A DNA stretch of 31,306 nt from UBA1723 sp045641065 (GCA_045641065.1 JAZUGF010000043.1:1-31306); one strand, 5' to 3'. Shown: positions 14,850 through 23,830, counted from the first letter of the stretch. Program-made: numbers and translations. The notes: generated by a model from the letters alone, not told the origin.

Positions 14850-15815
14850 TTAGAACAAATCTTTTACAATATTGTAAACCATATACGCAAGATAGATGCT
14901 GACAAGCACTCCTCCTTCCCAACGCTCCACCTTCTTGTCTGTGATACAGAAGATATAAGCAAGGATGCAAACACCCATGTTGATTCCACAGTCTATCAAA
15001 GTGGCGTTTAGATTCGCGTCGCCAATAGCAATAGGTGAAATCAGACCGGAAATACCTAGAATACATAGGATGTTGAAGATGTTGGAACCAATCACATTTC
15101 CCATAGCCATGTCATTCTCTCCTTTCTTCGCTGCAGTGATTGAAGTGACAAGTTCAGGCAATGATGTTCCAATGGCACAGATTGTGAAACCGATTAATTT
15201 TTCACTCATTCCGATTGAACTTCCAAGATATTTAGCAGACTCCACAACCAAATCACCTCCCAAAACGATGGCTACTGCTCCTCCAATGATCCAAAGTGCA
15301 ACTTTCCAAGCTACAAATTCTTTCTCATCATCGTCATCTGCAACATCCTCAGGATGTTTTTTTGTATCAACGATAGTCCAAATGATATATCCAACCAAGC
15401 ATGAGAATAATATTCCTGCCTCAATTCGGCTGACATTAGCGTCCGACATTAAGAATACAGACAACAATGCCATCGCAGCAATCGACACCGGATAATCGCG
15501 TTTCAACAATGTTTTTGTGACTGGTATTGGAGTGATAATTGAACATACTCCAAGCACAACCATCAAGTTGAAGAAATTGGACCCCAACACGTTACCAATA
15601 GCCAACGAGTTTGAACCAGTCGTTGCTGCAGTGATACTAACTGCCAACTCTGGTGCACTTGTACCTAGTGCACAAATAGTCAAACCAATAATAAATGACG
15701 GAATATTGAATTTTTTCGCTAAACTAGATGCTCCGTCTACAAAAAATTCAGCTCCTTTAATAAGGATAACAAAACCTACTAACAGCAGGGCGATTTTCAT
15801 AATTATAATTCCCAT
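14850..15815 (-). CDS. CaCA-type sodium/calcium-exchanger-like antiporter (YrbG-like)
   Basis: The protein is built from two homologous halves. The signature repeats are ALGTSAPELAVSITA with GNVLGSNFFN and AIGTSLPELVTSITA with GNVIGSNIFN; the Glu of each PEL is the expected cation ligand. An acidic cytoplasmic loop (DDDDEKE) joins the halves. Such proteins exchange calcium or another cation for sodium, potassium or protons. Three in-frame starts exist: 15827 would overlap the kdsC-like gene, 15815 follows its stop by one base, and 15800 starts at MKIALLL. I use 15815 (321 residues). It is cotranscribed with the phosphatase upstream and the prenyltransferase downstream. E. coli yrbG and kdsC are also neighbours, which supports the reading. 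Confidence 0.88.
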   Translation of the reverse strand: MGIIIMKIALLLVGFVILIKGAEFFVDGASSLAKKFNIPSFIIGLTICALGTSAPELAVSITAATTGSNSLAIGNVLGSNFFNLMVVLGVCSIITPIPVTKTLLKRDYPVSIAAMALLSVFLMSDANVSRIEAGILFSCLVGYIIWTIVDTKKHPEDVADDDDEKEFVAWKVALWIIGGAVAIVLGGDLVVESAKYLGSSIGMSEKLIGFTICAIGTSLPELVTSITAAKKGENDMAMGNVIGSNIFNILCILGISGLISPIAIGDANLNATLIDCGINMGVCILAYIFCITDKKVERWEGGVLVSIYLAYMVYNIVKDLF

Positions 15816-15816
15816 A

Positions 15817-16338
15817 TTACCAACCAAATGCTACTTTATCATCCATCCATTTGCCTTGTGCCTTCATAACCTGCTCAATCACGTCGCGTCCGCAACCCTC
15901 TCCCGCCTTTCTGTCTGACACATAGCAACTTATTGCTTTAATCTCTGGGGCTGCGTCTGCAGGACAACAAGGGAAACCACACTCCCTCATGACTTCATAA
16001 TCAGGAATGTCATCACCCATATACATCACATTTTCAGCCGACAGATTATTCTTTTCAAGAAAATCGTGAAAATCCTTGATCTTCACTGCAGATGCCATGT
16101 AAACGTCCTTGATTCCCAAGCCTACAAATCTCTTTCTCACAGCCTCAGTCTTGCCTCCTGTGATGATAGCAAGAGTATAGTTTTTCTTCACTGCATACTG
16201 CATCGCATAACCATCTTTGATATTCACCATACGCATAGGCTCTCCACTTGGATGAAGAGGCACAGTAGTGGCGGATAAAACTCCGTCAACATCAAAAACA
16301 AATGCCTTTATTTTATCAAGATTCTCTTTGAAATTCAT
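15817..16338 (-). CDS. kdsC: KdsC-like HAD phosphatase (3-deoxy-manno-octulosonate-8-phosphate phosphatase)
   Basis: This 173-residue protein has FDVDGVL at 15-21 (nucleophile D16, acid D18), TLAIITGGK for motif II, and MGDDIPDYEVM for motif IV. It has no cap domain, as in tetrameric KdsC enzymes, which hydrolyse KDO-8-phosphate to KDO for lipopolysaccharide. The length matches the family. The C-terminal RKAGEGCGRDVIEQVMKAQGKW is also typical. The start at 16338 lies within the DUF2520 gene, overlapping it by 23 nt. A related sugar-phosphate substrate cannot be ruled out. Confidence 0.88.
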   Translation of the reverse strand: MNFKENLDKIKAFVFDVDGVLSATTVPLHPSGEPMRMVNIKDGYAMQYAVKKNYTLAIITGGKTEAVRKRFVGLGIKDVYMASAVKIKDFHDFLEKNNLSAENVMYMGDDIPDYEVMRECGFPCCPADAAPEIKAISCYVSDRKAGEGCGRDVIEQVMKAQGKWMDDKVAFGW

Positions 16339-17143
16339 CTCTATATGTTTGTATGTTTTGGCTTACAAGACGGTATATTTCCAACTCTATTTCATTTCCG
16401 TCAGCCATAAGTCCTTTTTCCTGTTTGCTCATCACCACTTCGTCGCCTCTTACCGCTGGACCTGTTTGTGCTGCGACGGGATGTACCTCCATCACCTTCT
16501 GAGCAGTCTCCTGAATCAACGGAATCAGGATCTCAAACGGCAATCCGTTCTTCTCCATAAGTCGGTTGGCAATCGCATACATGTGGTTTGCAAAATTACT
16601 TGCGAACACCGCAGCAGGATGTAAAGCGTTGCGCTGCTTGGTTGTGGCATCATAACATCTGTCGGAAACAGTTGCAACAAATGCTCTCAATTTTTCCAAA
16701 GTCGACGGTAGGGTAGACTCGATCAAAAATGGGGTATGCGACAAATCAACAGTTCTCTGCTTGGAAAAACTCTGCACTGGATAAACCACTCCACAGTTTG
16801 GAAAGACGGAAGCAAGTCCATCTTCACCACCCATAGCCAACGCTCCAGCTGTATGAACAACAATCTTATCTGCGACGTTGATGTTAAAATCAACAAAATG
16901 ATTTTTCAATGCCTTCCACACACTCAATTGCACAGAATCCTTGACGCTGCAGACGTAGATGTCAGCATTCACGTCGACATCTTTAATATCAGTGCAGTAT
17001 CCACACGACAATTTCTCGGCCAACGACTTAGCATTATCAGCAGTTGGGCTATACACCTGCACCACCTCATTCGACGTCGATCTATTCAACGCCTGCGACA
17101 AATGCGTCGCCACATTTCCGCTTCCGAGAAAAACGATTTTCAT
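16316..17143 (-). CDS. Rossmann-like NAD(P)-binding protein with DUF2520 domain
   Basis: This 275-residue protein has a dinucleotide-binding start MKIVFLGSGNVATHLSQAL (GxGNVA at 7-12). A central Rossmann fold with VVHTAGALAM and VVYPVQSFSK follows, then a helical C-terminal half with ALHPAAVFASNFANHMYAIA, the DUF2520 hallmark. The family resembles F420-dependent NADP reductases and pyrroline-5-carboxylate reductase, but its substrate is not known. Overlap with the kdsC-like gene and position after the nitroreductase gene place it in the middle of an operon. Its start codon directly follows an 11-unit hexamer microsatellite that forms the whole spacer, so its translation may depend on that tract. 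Confidence 0.85.
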   Translation of the reverse strand: MKIVFLGSGNVATHLSQALNRSTSNEVVQVYSPTADNAKSLAEKLSCGYCTDIKDVDVNADIYVCSVKDSVQLSVWKALKNHFVDFNINVADKIVVHTAGALAMGGEDGLASVFPNCGVVYPVQSFSKQRTVDLSHTPFLIESTLPSTLEKLRAFVATVSDRCYDATTKQRNALHPAAVFASNFANHMYAIANRLMEKNGLPFEILIPLIQETAQKVMEVHPVAAQTGPAVRGDEVVMSKQEKGLMADGNEIELEIYRLVSQNIQTYRDEFQRES

Positions 17144-17209
17144 TTTCGTCTTCGTTTTCGTCTTCGTCTTCGTCTTCGTCTTCGTCTTCGTTTTCGTTTT
17201 CGTCTTCGT
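17144..17209. repeat. Hexanucleotide microsatellite, 11 units of YTTCGT
   Basis: The tract is exactly 66 nt, eleven copies of CTTCGT or TTTCGT. It runs from the base before the DUF2520 start codon to the first base of the nitroreductase stop codon. On the transcript it reads ACGAAG/ACGAAA and is purine-rich. There are no other sequences in this spacer. Confidence 0.95.
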
Positions 17210-17742
17210 TAAAACTTCCCCTTGTGGATACGATCCAATTTCAATTTAGACTGATCGAATGGAGCCTTCTCCTCACCCTTGTAACCAAGAGCGATAACAC
17301 ACTCTGCACGCAATCCGTCAGGGATATTTAGCAACGATTTCAACACATTCTCTGTTGTCTCACCGTCGTTATTCTTTCTGTTTCTAACCTGCACCCAGCA
17401 AGAACCGATATTTAGACTCTCTGCCATAAGCTGGATATATGAAGCCGCGATTGAAGCATCCTCAACCCACACGTCGCTCTTCTCCTCCTCTGCAAGCACT
17501 ACGATTGCCATCTTAGCACCTGAGACGAAAGCACTACCCATCTGACGTGACTCTGAGATAGCTTGAAGATCATTCGCGTCTTCTACAACAACGAAATGCC
17601 AAGGAGTGCATCTTTTTGAAGACGGTGCCATAAGAGCTGCCTTCAAAATCAAATCAAGTTTCTCCTGCTCAATAGGCTGGTCTGTAAACTTACGAGTGCT
17701 TCTTCTCTCTGTTATAATATCGATTAACTCTTTCATATTCAA
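17209..17742 (-). CDS. Nitroreductase-family FMN oxidoreductase
   Basis: This 177-residue protein has the family's N-terminal ERRSTRKFTDQPI (about 12-24, FMN phosphate contact), MAPSSKRCTPWHFVVVED (about 38-55), and the Gly-rich ESLNIGSCWVQ segment. A late EKAPFDQSKL stretch closes the fold. Members are FMN-dependent and reduce nitro compounds, quinones or enones with NAD(P)H; the physiological substrate here is unknown. An alternative start two codons in (MKELID) is equally plausible. It follows the lipoprotein gene by 12 nt and precedes the DUF2520 gene across the hexamer tract. Confidence 0.88.
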   Translation of the reverse strand: MNMKELIDIITERRSTRKFTDQPIEQEKLDLILKAALMAPSSKRCTPWHFVVVEDANDLQAISESRQMGSAFVSGAKMAIVVLAEEEKSDVWVEDASIAASYIQLMAESLNIGSCWVQVRNRKNNDGETTENVLKSLLNIPDGLRAECVIALGYKGEEKAPFDQSKLKLDRIHKGKF

Positions 17743-17754
17743 TTCAAATTTAAT

Positions 17755-18240
17755 TTATTCGGCGACCATTGGCCCGTTCATCAATTCATATCTTACCTGA
17801 AAATCCTTATGGGCGGTTGTTGCGTTGATAAGGTAAGTCTGTGCATTAGCAATGAATGTAGACTTGATCATCTCCAACTCAATTGACTGCTCCTCTGACA
17901 ACGAATCTGCAGTAGCCAACTCAACGTAACGATCATAACCGTTGTTCATGAAATTGTCAGAATACAAATCCACATAATCTACCACACTATTGATCAACGA
18001 AGAATCCTCACGGAAAGGTCCGATCACTACCAATGTGTTTTTAACAATCTTGAAATTAGCAATCATGCTTGCCACTTCTGTTGTGTCGTTAGATTGGATT
18101 TTTGCATCAAGCTTAGTTGTCTCGTGGACTACATTATTAAAAATGTCATTCACCTGAGTATAGTAGTCGGCTGGAATGTCAGTACAAGAAATCATTCCCA
18201 ACGCAGCCACACCTGACAATATAAGATGTTGGATTTTCAT
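17755..18240 (-). CDS. Small lipoprotein of unknown function
   Basis: This 161-residue protein has a signal peptide and lipobox ending MISC (lipid-bearing C19). The mature part is almost entirely helical and acidic, with a FNNVVHETTKLDAKIQ start and no conserved motif I recognise. It would sit in the inner or outer membrane facing the periplasm. It is the first gene of the nitroreductase-to-UbiA operon. The asnS terminator ends only 18 nt upstream of its ATG and no promoter fits between, so the operon is transcribed by read-through or from an unseen promoter upstream. Confidence 0.75.
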   Translation of the reverse strand: MKIQHLILSGVAALGMISCTDIPADYYTQVNDIFNNVVHETTKLDAKIQSNDTTEVASMIANFKIVKNTLVVIGPFREDSSLINSVVDYVDLYSDNFMNNGYDRYVELATADSLSEEQSIELEMIKSTFIANAQTYLINATTAHKDFQVRYELMNGPMVAE

Positions 18241-18258
18241 AGGCTATATAATAAAAAA

Positions 18259-18290
18259 GACCTGCAATACAGAAATCTGAATTGCAGGTC
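18259..18290 (-). terminator. Terminator after asnS, or attenuator for the next operon
   Basis: GACCTGCAAT and ATTGCAGGTC form a perfect 10-bp stem with a 12-nt loop, followed on the minus strand by TTTTTT. It ends 18 nt before the lipoprotein start codon. Confidence 0.85.
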
Positions 18291-18299
18291 ATACAAGTT

Positions 18300-19703
18300 T
18301 TAGAATTCTGCCGAACGTGGTGTTCTAGGGAACGGAATCACGTCGCGGATATTTGTCATACCAGTTACGAATAGCAGCAAACGCTCGAATCCAAGTCCGA
18401 ATCCTGAATGAGGACATGAACCGAATTTACGAGTATCAAGATACCACCACATATCCTTCATAGGAATGTTTAGCTCCTGGATTCTTGTTAGCAACTTATC
18501 GTAGTCAGCCTCACGCTCAGAACCACCGATGATCTCACCGATAGTAGGGAACAATACGTCCATAGCGCGAACTGTCTTACCATCCTCATTCTGCTTCATG
18601 TAGAATGCCTTGATCTCCTTAGGGTAGTCAGTCAAGATAACTGGATTCTTGAAGTGCTCCTCAACCAAGAAACGCTCGTGCTCAGAAGCAAGGTCGCAAC
18701 CCCAGTATACAGGGAACTCGAACTTCTTACCTTTAGCTACAGCCTCCTCAAGAATCTTGATACCCTCAGTGTAAGGTAGACGAGTGAAAGGAGCCTTCAA
18801 CACGCTCTGCAATCTTTCGATCAAGCCCTTGTCGATCATCTGGTTCAAGAATGCTAGATCATCTTGACAGTTGTCAAGAGCCCACTGTACACAATACTTG
18901 ATGAACTCCTCAGCCAAATCCATGTTGTCCTCGATATCGTTGAATGCAACCTCTGGTTCGATCATCCAGAACTCAGCCAAGTGGCGTGGAGTGTTTGAAT
19001 TCTCAGCACGGAAAGTAGGGCCGAAAGTATAAATTGAACCTAGAGCAGTAGCGGCAAGCTCACCCTCAAGCTGACCAGACACGGTCAAACTTGCCATCTT
19101 ACCGAAGAAATCATCATCGTAAATGATGCTACCGTTCTCGTCTTTCTTCAAATCGTAAAGATTCTTTGTTGTTACCTGGAACATCTGTCCTGCACCCTCA
19201 CAGTCTGAAGCTGTGATGATTGGAGTGTGGAAATAGAAGAATCCTTTATCGTGGAAGAACTTGTGGATAGCGATCGCCATGTTGTGACGGATACGGAACA
19301 CTGCTCCAAATGTGTTTGTACGAGGACGAAGGTGAGCGATCTCACGCAAGAACTCCATCGAACAACCCTTCTTCTGCAATGGGTATTCATTAACGTCAGC
19401 CTTACCGTAGATTTCAATGCTCTTTGCAAGCACCTCTACTGTCTGGCCTGCACCCTGTGACTGAACCAATGTTCCGACACAGCTGATACATGCACCTGTA
19501 GTAACATCCTTCAAGATGTCCTCGCTGATAGAACCAGCGTCTACAACAAGCTGAATATTCTTGATTGTTGAACCATCATTCAAAGCGATGAAGCTTACAT
19601 TCTTATTGCCACGCTTTGTACGAACCCAACCCTTTACGTTAATTTCAGATCCGTAGTTTGTCAACCCTAAGGCGTCGACTATTTTAGTTCTCTTTATGCC
19701 CAT
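18300..19703 (-). CDS. asnS: Asparaginyl-tRNA synthetase
   Basis: This 467-residue class IIb synthetase has an N-terminal OB fold (VKGWVRTKRGNKNVSFIALNDGS, about 23-45) that binds the anticodon. The catalytic domain shows motif 2 (FRAENSNTPRHLAEFWMIEPE) and motif 3 (GFGLGFERLLLFVTG near the end, about 441-455). It charges tRNA-Asn in the cytoplasm. The length is typical. The start at 19703 lies 25 nt after a perfect Bacteroidota promoter, and a terminator closes the gene, so it is mainly monocistronic. Confidence 0.96.
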   Translation of the reverse strand: MGIKRTKIVDALGLTNYGSEINVKGWVRTKRGNKNVSFIALNDGSTIKNIQLVVDAGSISEDILKDVTTGACISCVGTLVQSQGAGQTVEVLAKSIEIYGKADVNEYPLQKKGCSMEFLREIAHLRPRTNTFGAVFRIRHNMAIAIHKFFHDKGFFYFHTPIITASDCEGAGQMFQVTTKNLYDLKKDENGSIIYDDDFFGKMASLTVSGQLEGELAATALGSIYTFGPTFRAENSNTPRHLAEFWMIEPEVAFNDIEDNMDLAEEFIKYCVQWALDNCQDDLAFLNQMIDKGLIERLQSVLKAPFTRLPYTEGIKILEEAVAKGKKFEFPVYWGCDLASEHERFLVEEHFKNPVILTDYPKEIKAFYMKQNEDGKTVRAMDVLFPTIGEIIGGSEREADYDKLLTRIQELNIPMKDMWWYLDTRKFGSCPHSGFGLGFERLLLFVTGMTNIRDVIPFPRTPRSAEF

Positions 19704-19727
19704 AATGTAATTGTCATTTAATGTCTA

Positions 19728-19758
19728 CAAAAGTACATGATTTTTGCGTATATGCAAA
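19728..19758 (-). promoter_or_regulatory. Promoter of asnS
   Basis: TTTG (19755-19758), exactly 19 nt, and TACTTTTG (19728-19735) on the minus strand are a full match to the Bacteroidota consensus. The start codon is 24 nt after the -7 box. Confidence 0.8.
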
Positions 19759-19763
19759 ATATA

Positions 19764-20678
19764 TTAAAAGGTAAATTCATTACCATCATTGCCTAAAAAA
19801 GTATTTTCAAAAATTGCTTTCGCTTCTTCCAAAAACATGTTTCTATCTCTATATCTTGCCGAAAAATGTCCGATCACAAGTTTCTTCACTTCAGCAAGCG
19901 ATGCGATTTTTGCAGCATCAGAAGCAGTGGAATGCATTGTCTGTTTGGCTCTCACCTTGTCTTTATCAAGGAATGTCGATTCATGGAAAAGAAGATCCAC
20001 ACCTTTGATTATATCTATTGTCTTCTCGTTGTATGCAGTGTCAGAAAGATATGCGAAACTTTTCTGAGGCGACGGAGGAAGCGTCAAAACATTGTTTGGA
20101 ACGACGGTGCCGTCGGGAGTCACGTAATCCTCACCAGCAAGAATGAATTTGTACTGTTCAATCGGAATATTGTAAAATTTAGCTTTATCAGCTTTCAAAT
20201 GTCGACGGTGAGGTTTCTCACAGAACAAGAATCCTGACGTCGGAATAGAATGTTTCAATGGAATTGAGACCACCTCAATTTTGTCATTTTCGTATATAAC
20301 ATCACTAGAGAAAGGAGAATAAGTCTCAAACACCACTTTGAAATGAAGATAATTGCAGAAAAAATCAAGTTGAGGACGCAAAGCCTCCTCCAATCCTTTA
20401 TGGGAATGGATAGTAATATCGCTACGTCTGCCTAGTAAGTCAAGTGTTGAGATGAGACCGATCAATCCGAAGCAGTGGTCGCCATGTAAATGAGAGATGA
20501 AAATATGATTCATCCTAGAATGGTTGACACAGTAATGACGAAGAGCCTGTTGGGCATTCTCACCGCAGTCAATAAGAAACGTCTTTGAATTCATATCCAA
20601 AGCATAGGCAGATTGGTTCATCTTCAGTGATGGTAAAGCAGCACAAGAACCTAGTATTTTAAGTGAATTATCTTCCAT
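19764..20678 (-). CDS. rnz: Ribonuclease Z
   Basis: This metallo-beta-lactamase-fold enzyme has the motif SHLHGDH (H63, H65, D67, H68 from the chosen start), the FLIDCGENAQQALRHY segment, a long exosite region, and late histidine motifs (LFHESTF, IGHFSARY). It cuts the 3' trailer from pre-tRNAs. I use the Met at 20678 (MEDNSLKILG), giving 304 residues, the usual length. An upstream ATG at 20702 adds eight residues encoded inside the OmpA terminator hairpin and is unlikely. It follows the OmpA gene with no visible promoter, so expression depends on read-through. Confidence 0.93.
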   Translation of the reverse strand: MEDNSLKILGSCAALPSLKMNQSAYALDMNSKTFLIDCGENAQQALRHYCVNHSRMNHIFISHLHGDHCFGLIGLISTLDLLGRRSDITIHSHKGLEEALRPQLDFFCNYLHFKVVFETYSPFSSDVIYENDKIEVVSIPLKHSIPTSGFLFCEKPHRRHLKADKAKFYNIPIEQYKFILAGEDYVTPDGTVVPNNVLTLPPSPQKSFAYLSDTAYNEKTIDIIKGVDLLFHESTFLDKDKVRAKQTMHSTASDAAKIASLAEVKKLVIGHFSARYRDRNMFLEEAKAIFENTFLGNDGNEFTF

Positions 20679-20695
20679 CAGAATTGAAATAAAAA

Positions 20696-20719
20696 GAGGC
20701 ACACCTTACGATGTGCCTC
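20696..20719 (-). terminator. Terminator of the OmpA-family gene
   Basis: GAGGCACA and TGTGCCTC form a perfect 8-bp stem around an 8-nt loop, followed on the minus strand by TTTTT. It lies 27 nt after the OmpA stop and 17 nt before the rnz start. Confidence 0.85.
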
Positions 20720-20746
20720 CTATTAGTATAGCTTCAAAACTTATTC

Positions 20747-21979
20747 TTACTTAGAGAAAAGCTCGATTTCCACACGACGGTTCTTAGCACGACCTGCAAG
20801 TGTAGAGTTAGAAGCAACTGGGTTAGCTGAGCCATAACCCTGTGACTGGATGTTAGCAGCAGAAACTCCCTTGTTGATCAAGTAGTTCTTAACTGAAGCT
20901 GCACGATCCTTAGACAACTGAAGGTTCTTAGCTGCGTTACCTGAGTTATCAGTGTAACCCTTAAGAGTTACAGACCACTCTGGGTGAGACTTAAGCAACA
21001 TTGCTAGACCGTCTAGAGAAGAGTAAGAAGACTGCTTGATGATAGCCTTTGCTGACTCGAACTCAAGCTGAGCGAATGCAGTCTTGATGATCTCGTCCTC
21101 CTCCTTAGTTGGAACATAACGAACTGGCTCACGAGTAGCTCTGATATGAGAATCAAGAGAATCCTGAGTGAACTTGATCTGCTGCTGTAGCTTGTTGATA
21201 GCAACGTTCTGGTTAACGATCTGCTCCTCAAGCTTAGCTGTAAGCTCCTCACACTGACGCTTCTGCTCCTCAAGAACTGGAGTCAAATCAGGAACCTCAC
21301 ACTTAGGTGCGTAATCTACCCAAGCGATGTTACGGATGTTACGATCACCACCGAACTTGTAACGTACCTCAAGGTTAGCACCGAAAGTTAGACGGCCACC
21401 ATCAGGGTAGCACTGACGCAAACGGTAGATAGCTGTTCCCTCAAGACCGATACCGAAGTACTTGCTTACATTGTACTCGATCTGACCAGCACCATAAACA
21501 CCAAGAACGAACTTAGAGTCATCCTTCTCTACATTAGCATATCCTTCTGCATCCTTCCAAGTACCGATAGTTCCAACCAAACCTGGGTTAACGTAGAAGT
21601 TAAGCTTCTGTAGACCCATGCTTCTGTATGGAGCAACGATATTAGACAAATTGAATGAAGAGTGAAGAATGATGTCGTGGTTTGCTCCATCATAAGTCTC
21701 CTGGTTGTTCATTGCGTACATGTACTGCAAGCCAAGACCCCAACGAGGGTTGAATGTAGCCTCAGTAAAGATACCGAACTGACCGTTGATTGTTCCACTT
21801 AGAGTACGATCTGCCTCTGCGATTGGTGCGTGTCTCAAGTAGTTGATACCACCCTTAAGTCCTAGTGACCAGTGGCAAATACCCTTTGCTGTAGCTGTAT
21901 CTGCAGTAGCCTCCTCCTGAGCGAATGCGTTGCAAGCAAGTGTTGCAGCTGCTGCTAAAGCTAAAAATTTCTTTGACAT
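20747..21979 (-). CDS. OmpA-family outer membrane protein
   Basis: This 410-residue protein has a signal peptide (MSKKFLALAAAATLACNAFA). An N-terminal beta-barrel of about 200 residues follows (GLKGGINYLRHAP, WGLGLQYMYAMNN). Then comes a heptad-rich coiled coil (about 228-275, EEQKRQCEELTAKLEEQ), and an OmpA peptidoglycan-binding domain (about 300-408) with LKGYTDNSGN, NLQLSKDRAASVKNYLI and GRAKNRRVEI. It ties the outer membrane to the cell wall. It starts 27 nt after the rpsA stop and could be read with it or from the weak -7 box TAATTTTA in the gap. The terminator after it separates it from rnz. Confidence 0.93.
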   Translation of the reverse strand: MSKKFLALAAAATLACNAFAQEEATADTATAKGICHWSLGLKGGINYLRHAPIAEADRTLSGTINGQFGIFTEATFNPRWGLGLQYMYAMNNQETYDGANHDIILHSSFNLSNIVAPYRSMGLQKLNFYVNPGLVGTIGTWKDAEGYANVEKDDSKFVLGVYGAGQIEYNVSKYFGIGLEGTAIYRLRQCYPDGGRLTFGANLEVRYKFGGDRNIRNIAWVDYAPKCEVPDLTPVLEEQKRQCEELTAKLEEQIVNQNVAINKLQQQIKFTQDSLDSHIRATREPVRYVPTKEEDEIIKTAFAQLEFESAKAIIKQSSYSSLDGLAMLLKSHPEWSVTLKGYTDNSGNAAKNLQLSKDRAASVKNYLINKGVSAANIQSQGYGSANPVASNSTLAGRAKNRRVEIELFSK

Positions 21980-22006
21980 TTTTTATAAGTTAAAATTAGA
22001 CATTAT

Positions 22007-23779
22007 TTACTTTCCTAACTGGCTCTTCAATGCTGCCAACTGCTCGATATCTCCAAGAGTTGTCTTCTCCAAAGTAGTTGCTGCTGTAGCCTCTGCCTTC
22101 TTTGTAGACTTCTTCTTCTTGAAATCCTTCTTCTCCTCAGAAGCACCCTCTTCGAATGTTCTGCTGTGAGAAACGATGATTCTCTTAGACTCCTTGTTGA
22201 ACTCAAGAACCTTGAATGCAAGTTTCTCTTCAACCTTAGCTACTGAACCATCCTCCTTAGTCAAGTGCTTTGGAGTACAGAAACCTTCAACACCGTAAGG
22301 CAACATAACGATTGCACCCTTGTCTACGATCTCTGTGATTGTTCCCTCGTGTACTGAACCCTCTGTGAAGATTGTCTCAAATACATCCCAAGGATTATCC
22401 TCAAGCTGCTTGTGACCTAGGCTCAAACGACGGTTCTCCTTGTCGATCTCCAATACCTGAACCTCGATATCTGCACCGATAGTTGTGAACTCTGATGGGT
22501 GCTTTACCTTCTTTGTCCAAGATAGGTCAGAGATGTGGATCAAACCATCAACTCCCTCCTCGATCTCAACAAATACACCGAAGTTAGTGAAGTTACGAAC
22601 CTTTGCAGTGTGCTTTGTACCTACTGCGTACTTAGTGTCGATTGCCTCCCAAGGATCTGCCTTAAGCTGCTTTACACCTAGGCTCATCTTTCTCTGCTCA
22701 CGATCCAATGTCAATACTACAGCCTCAACTGTATCACCTACTGACAAGAAATCCTGTGCGCTTCTCAAGTGCTGGCTCCATGACATCTCTGATACGTGGA
22801 TTAGACCCTCAACACCTGGAGCGATCTCTACGAATGCACCGTAATCAGTCATAACAACTACCTTACCCTGTACCTTGTCGCCAACCTTCAAGTCTGACTT
22901 CAAGCCATCCCATGGATGAGGAGTAAGCTGCTTCAAACCTAGAGCGATTCTCTTCTTGTCGTTATCAAAATCAAGGATAACAACATTGATCTTCTGATCT
23001 AGCTCAACAACCTCCTTAGGATCGTTTACACGGCCCCATGAAAGGTCTGTGATGTGGATAAGACCATCTACGCCACCAAGATCGATGAATACACCGTATG
23101 ATGTGATGTTCTTAACTGTTCCCTCAAGAACCTGACCCTTCTCCAACTTAGAGATGATCTGAGACTTCTGCTGCTCAAGCTCAGCCTCGATAAGAGCCTT
23201 GTGAGAAACTACTACGTTCTTGAACTCGTGGTTGATCTTGACAACCTTGAATTCCATTGTCTTGCCTACGAATACATCGTAATCGCGGATAGGCTTAACG
23301 TCAATCTGAGAACCTGGCAAGAATGCCTCGATGCCGAATACGTCAACGATCATACCACCCTTAGTTCTGCACTTGATATATCCCTTGATAATCTCGTCCT
23401 TCTCCAAAGCCTCGTTAACACGATCCCAAGAACGTGCAGCACGCGCCTTGCGGTGAGAAAGATTCAACTGACCTTTCTTGTCCTCCTGGTTTTCAATGTA
23501 AACCTCAACCTCGTCACCAATCTTCAAATCTGGATTGTAACGGAATTCGTTAGTAGAAACGATACCATCTGACTTTCCACCTACGTTCACTACGACCTCT
23601 CTCTTGTTCAAAGAGATTACCTTACCAATTACAACCTCGTTGTCCTTGATAGAGTTAAGAGTCTGGTCGTACTTTGACTCTTGCTCCTGACGAGCTGCTG
23701 CTGACAAGCTCTCGCCATTCTTGTAGCCTTCCCAATCGAAATCCTCAACAGGAGCTACATTCTTTGTTAAATCACTCAT
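22007..23779 (-). CDS. rpsA: 30S ribosomal protein S1
   Basis: This 590-residue protein is built from six S1 RNA-binding domains, visible as recurring GxVxxxxxYGxFVxxGxxxGLIHxS blocks, for example VEGLIHVSEMSW and VDGLIHISDLSW. The N-terminal two domains (VVNVGGKSDGIVSTNEF; GGMIVDVFGIEAFLPGSQ) are the divergent ribosome-binding pair. The C-terminus is Lys-rich and disordered. S1 brings mRNA to the 30S subunit, which matters in a phylum where Shine-Dalgarno pairing is rare. The length is typical for Bacteroidota. It has its own promoter. Confidence 0.96.
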   Translation of the reverse strand: MSDLTKNVAPVEDFDWEGYKNGESLSAAARQEQESKYDQTLNSIKDNEVVIGKVISLNKREVVVNVGGKSDGIVSTNEFRYNPDLKIGDEVEVYIENQEDKKGQLNLSHRKARAARSWDRVNEALEKDEIIKGYIKCRTKGGMIVDVFGIEAFLPGSQIDVKPIRDYDVFVGKTMEFKVVKINHEFKNVVVSHKALIEAELEQQKSQIISKLEKGQVLEGTVKNITSYGVFIDLGGVDGLIHITDLSWGRVNDPKEVVELDQKINVVILDFDNDKKRIALGLKQLTPHPWDGLKSDLKVGDKVQGKVVVMTDYGAFVEIAPGVEGLIHVSEMSWSQHLRSAQDFLSVGDTVEAVVLTLDREQRKMSLGVKQLKADPWEAIDTKYAVGTKHTAKVRNFTNFGVFVEIEEGVDGLIHISDLSWTKKVKHPSEFTTIGADIEVQVLEIDKENRRLSLGHKQLEDNPWDVFETIFTEGSVHEGTITEIVDKGAIVMLPYGVEGFCTPKHLTKEDGSVAKVEEKLAFKVLEFNKESKRIIVSHSRTFEEGASEEKKDFKKKKSTKKAEATAATTLEKTTLGDIEQLAALKSQLGK

Positions 23780-23830
23780 TTTTTAAATTATACAATTAGT
23801 CGTTAGACATTATATATAGTAATATCGGTG

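Noticed and set aside
17044..17331. Plus-strand open frames rich in Ser or Phe-Val repeats
   Set aside because: They are translations of the hexamer microsatellite on the strand opposite three well-supported genes.
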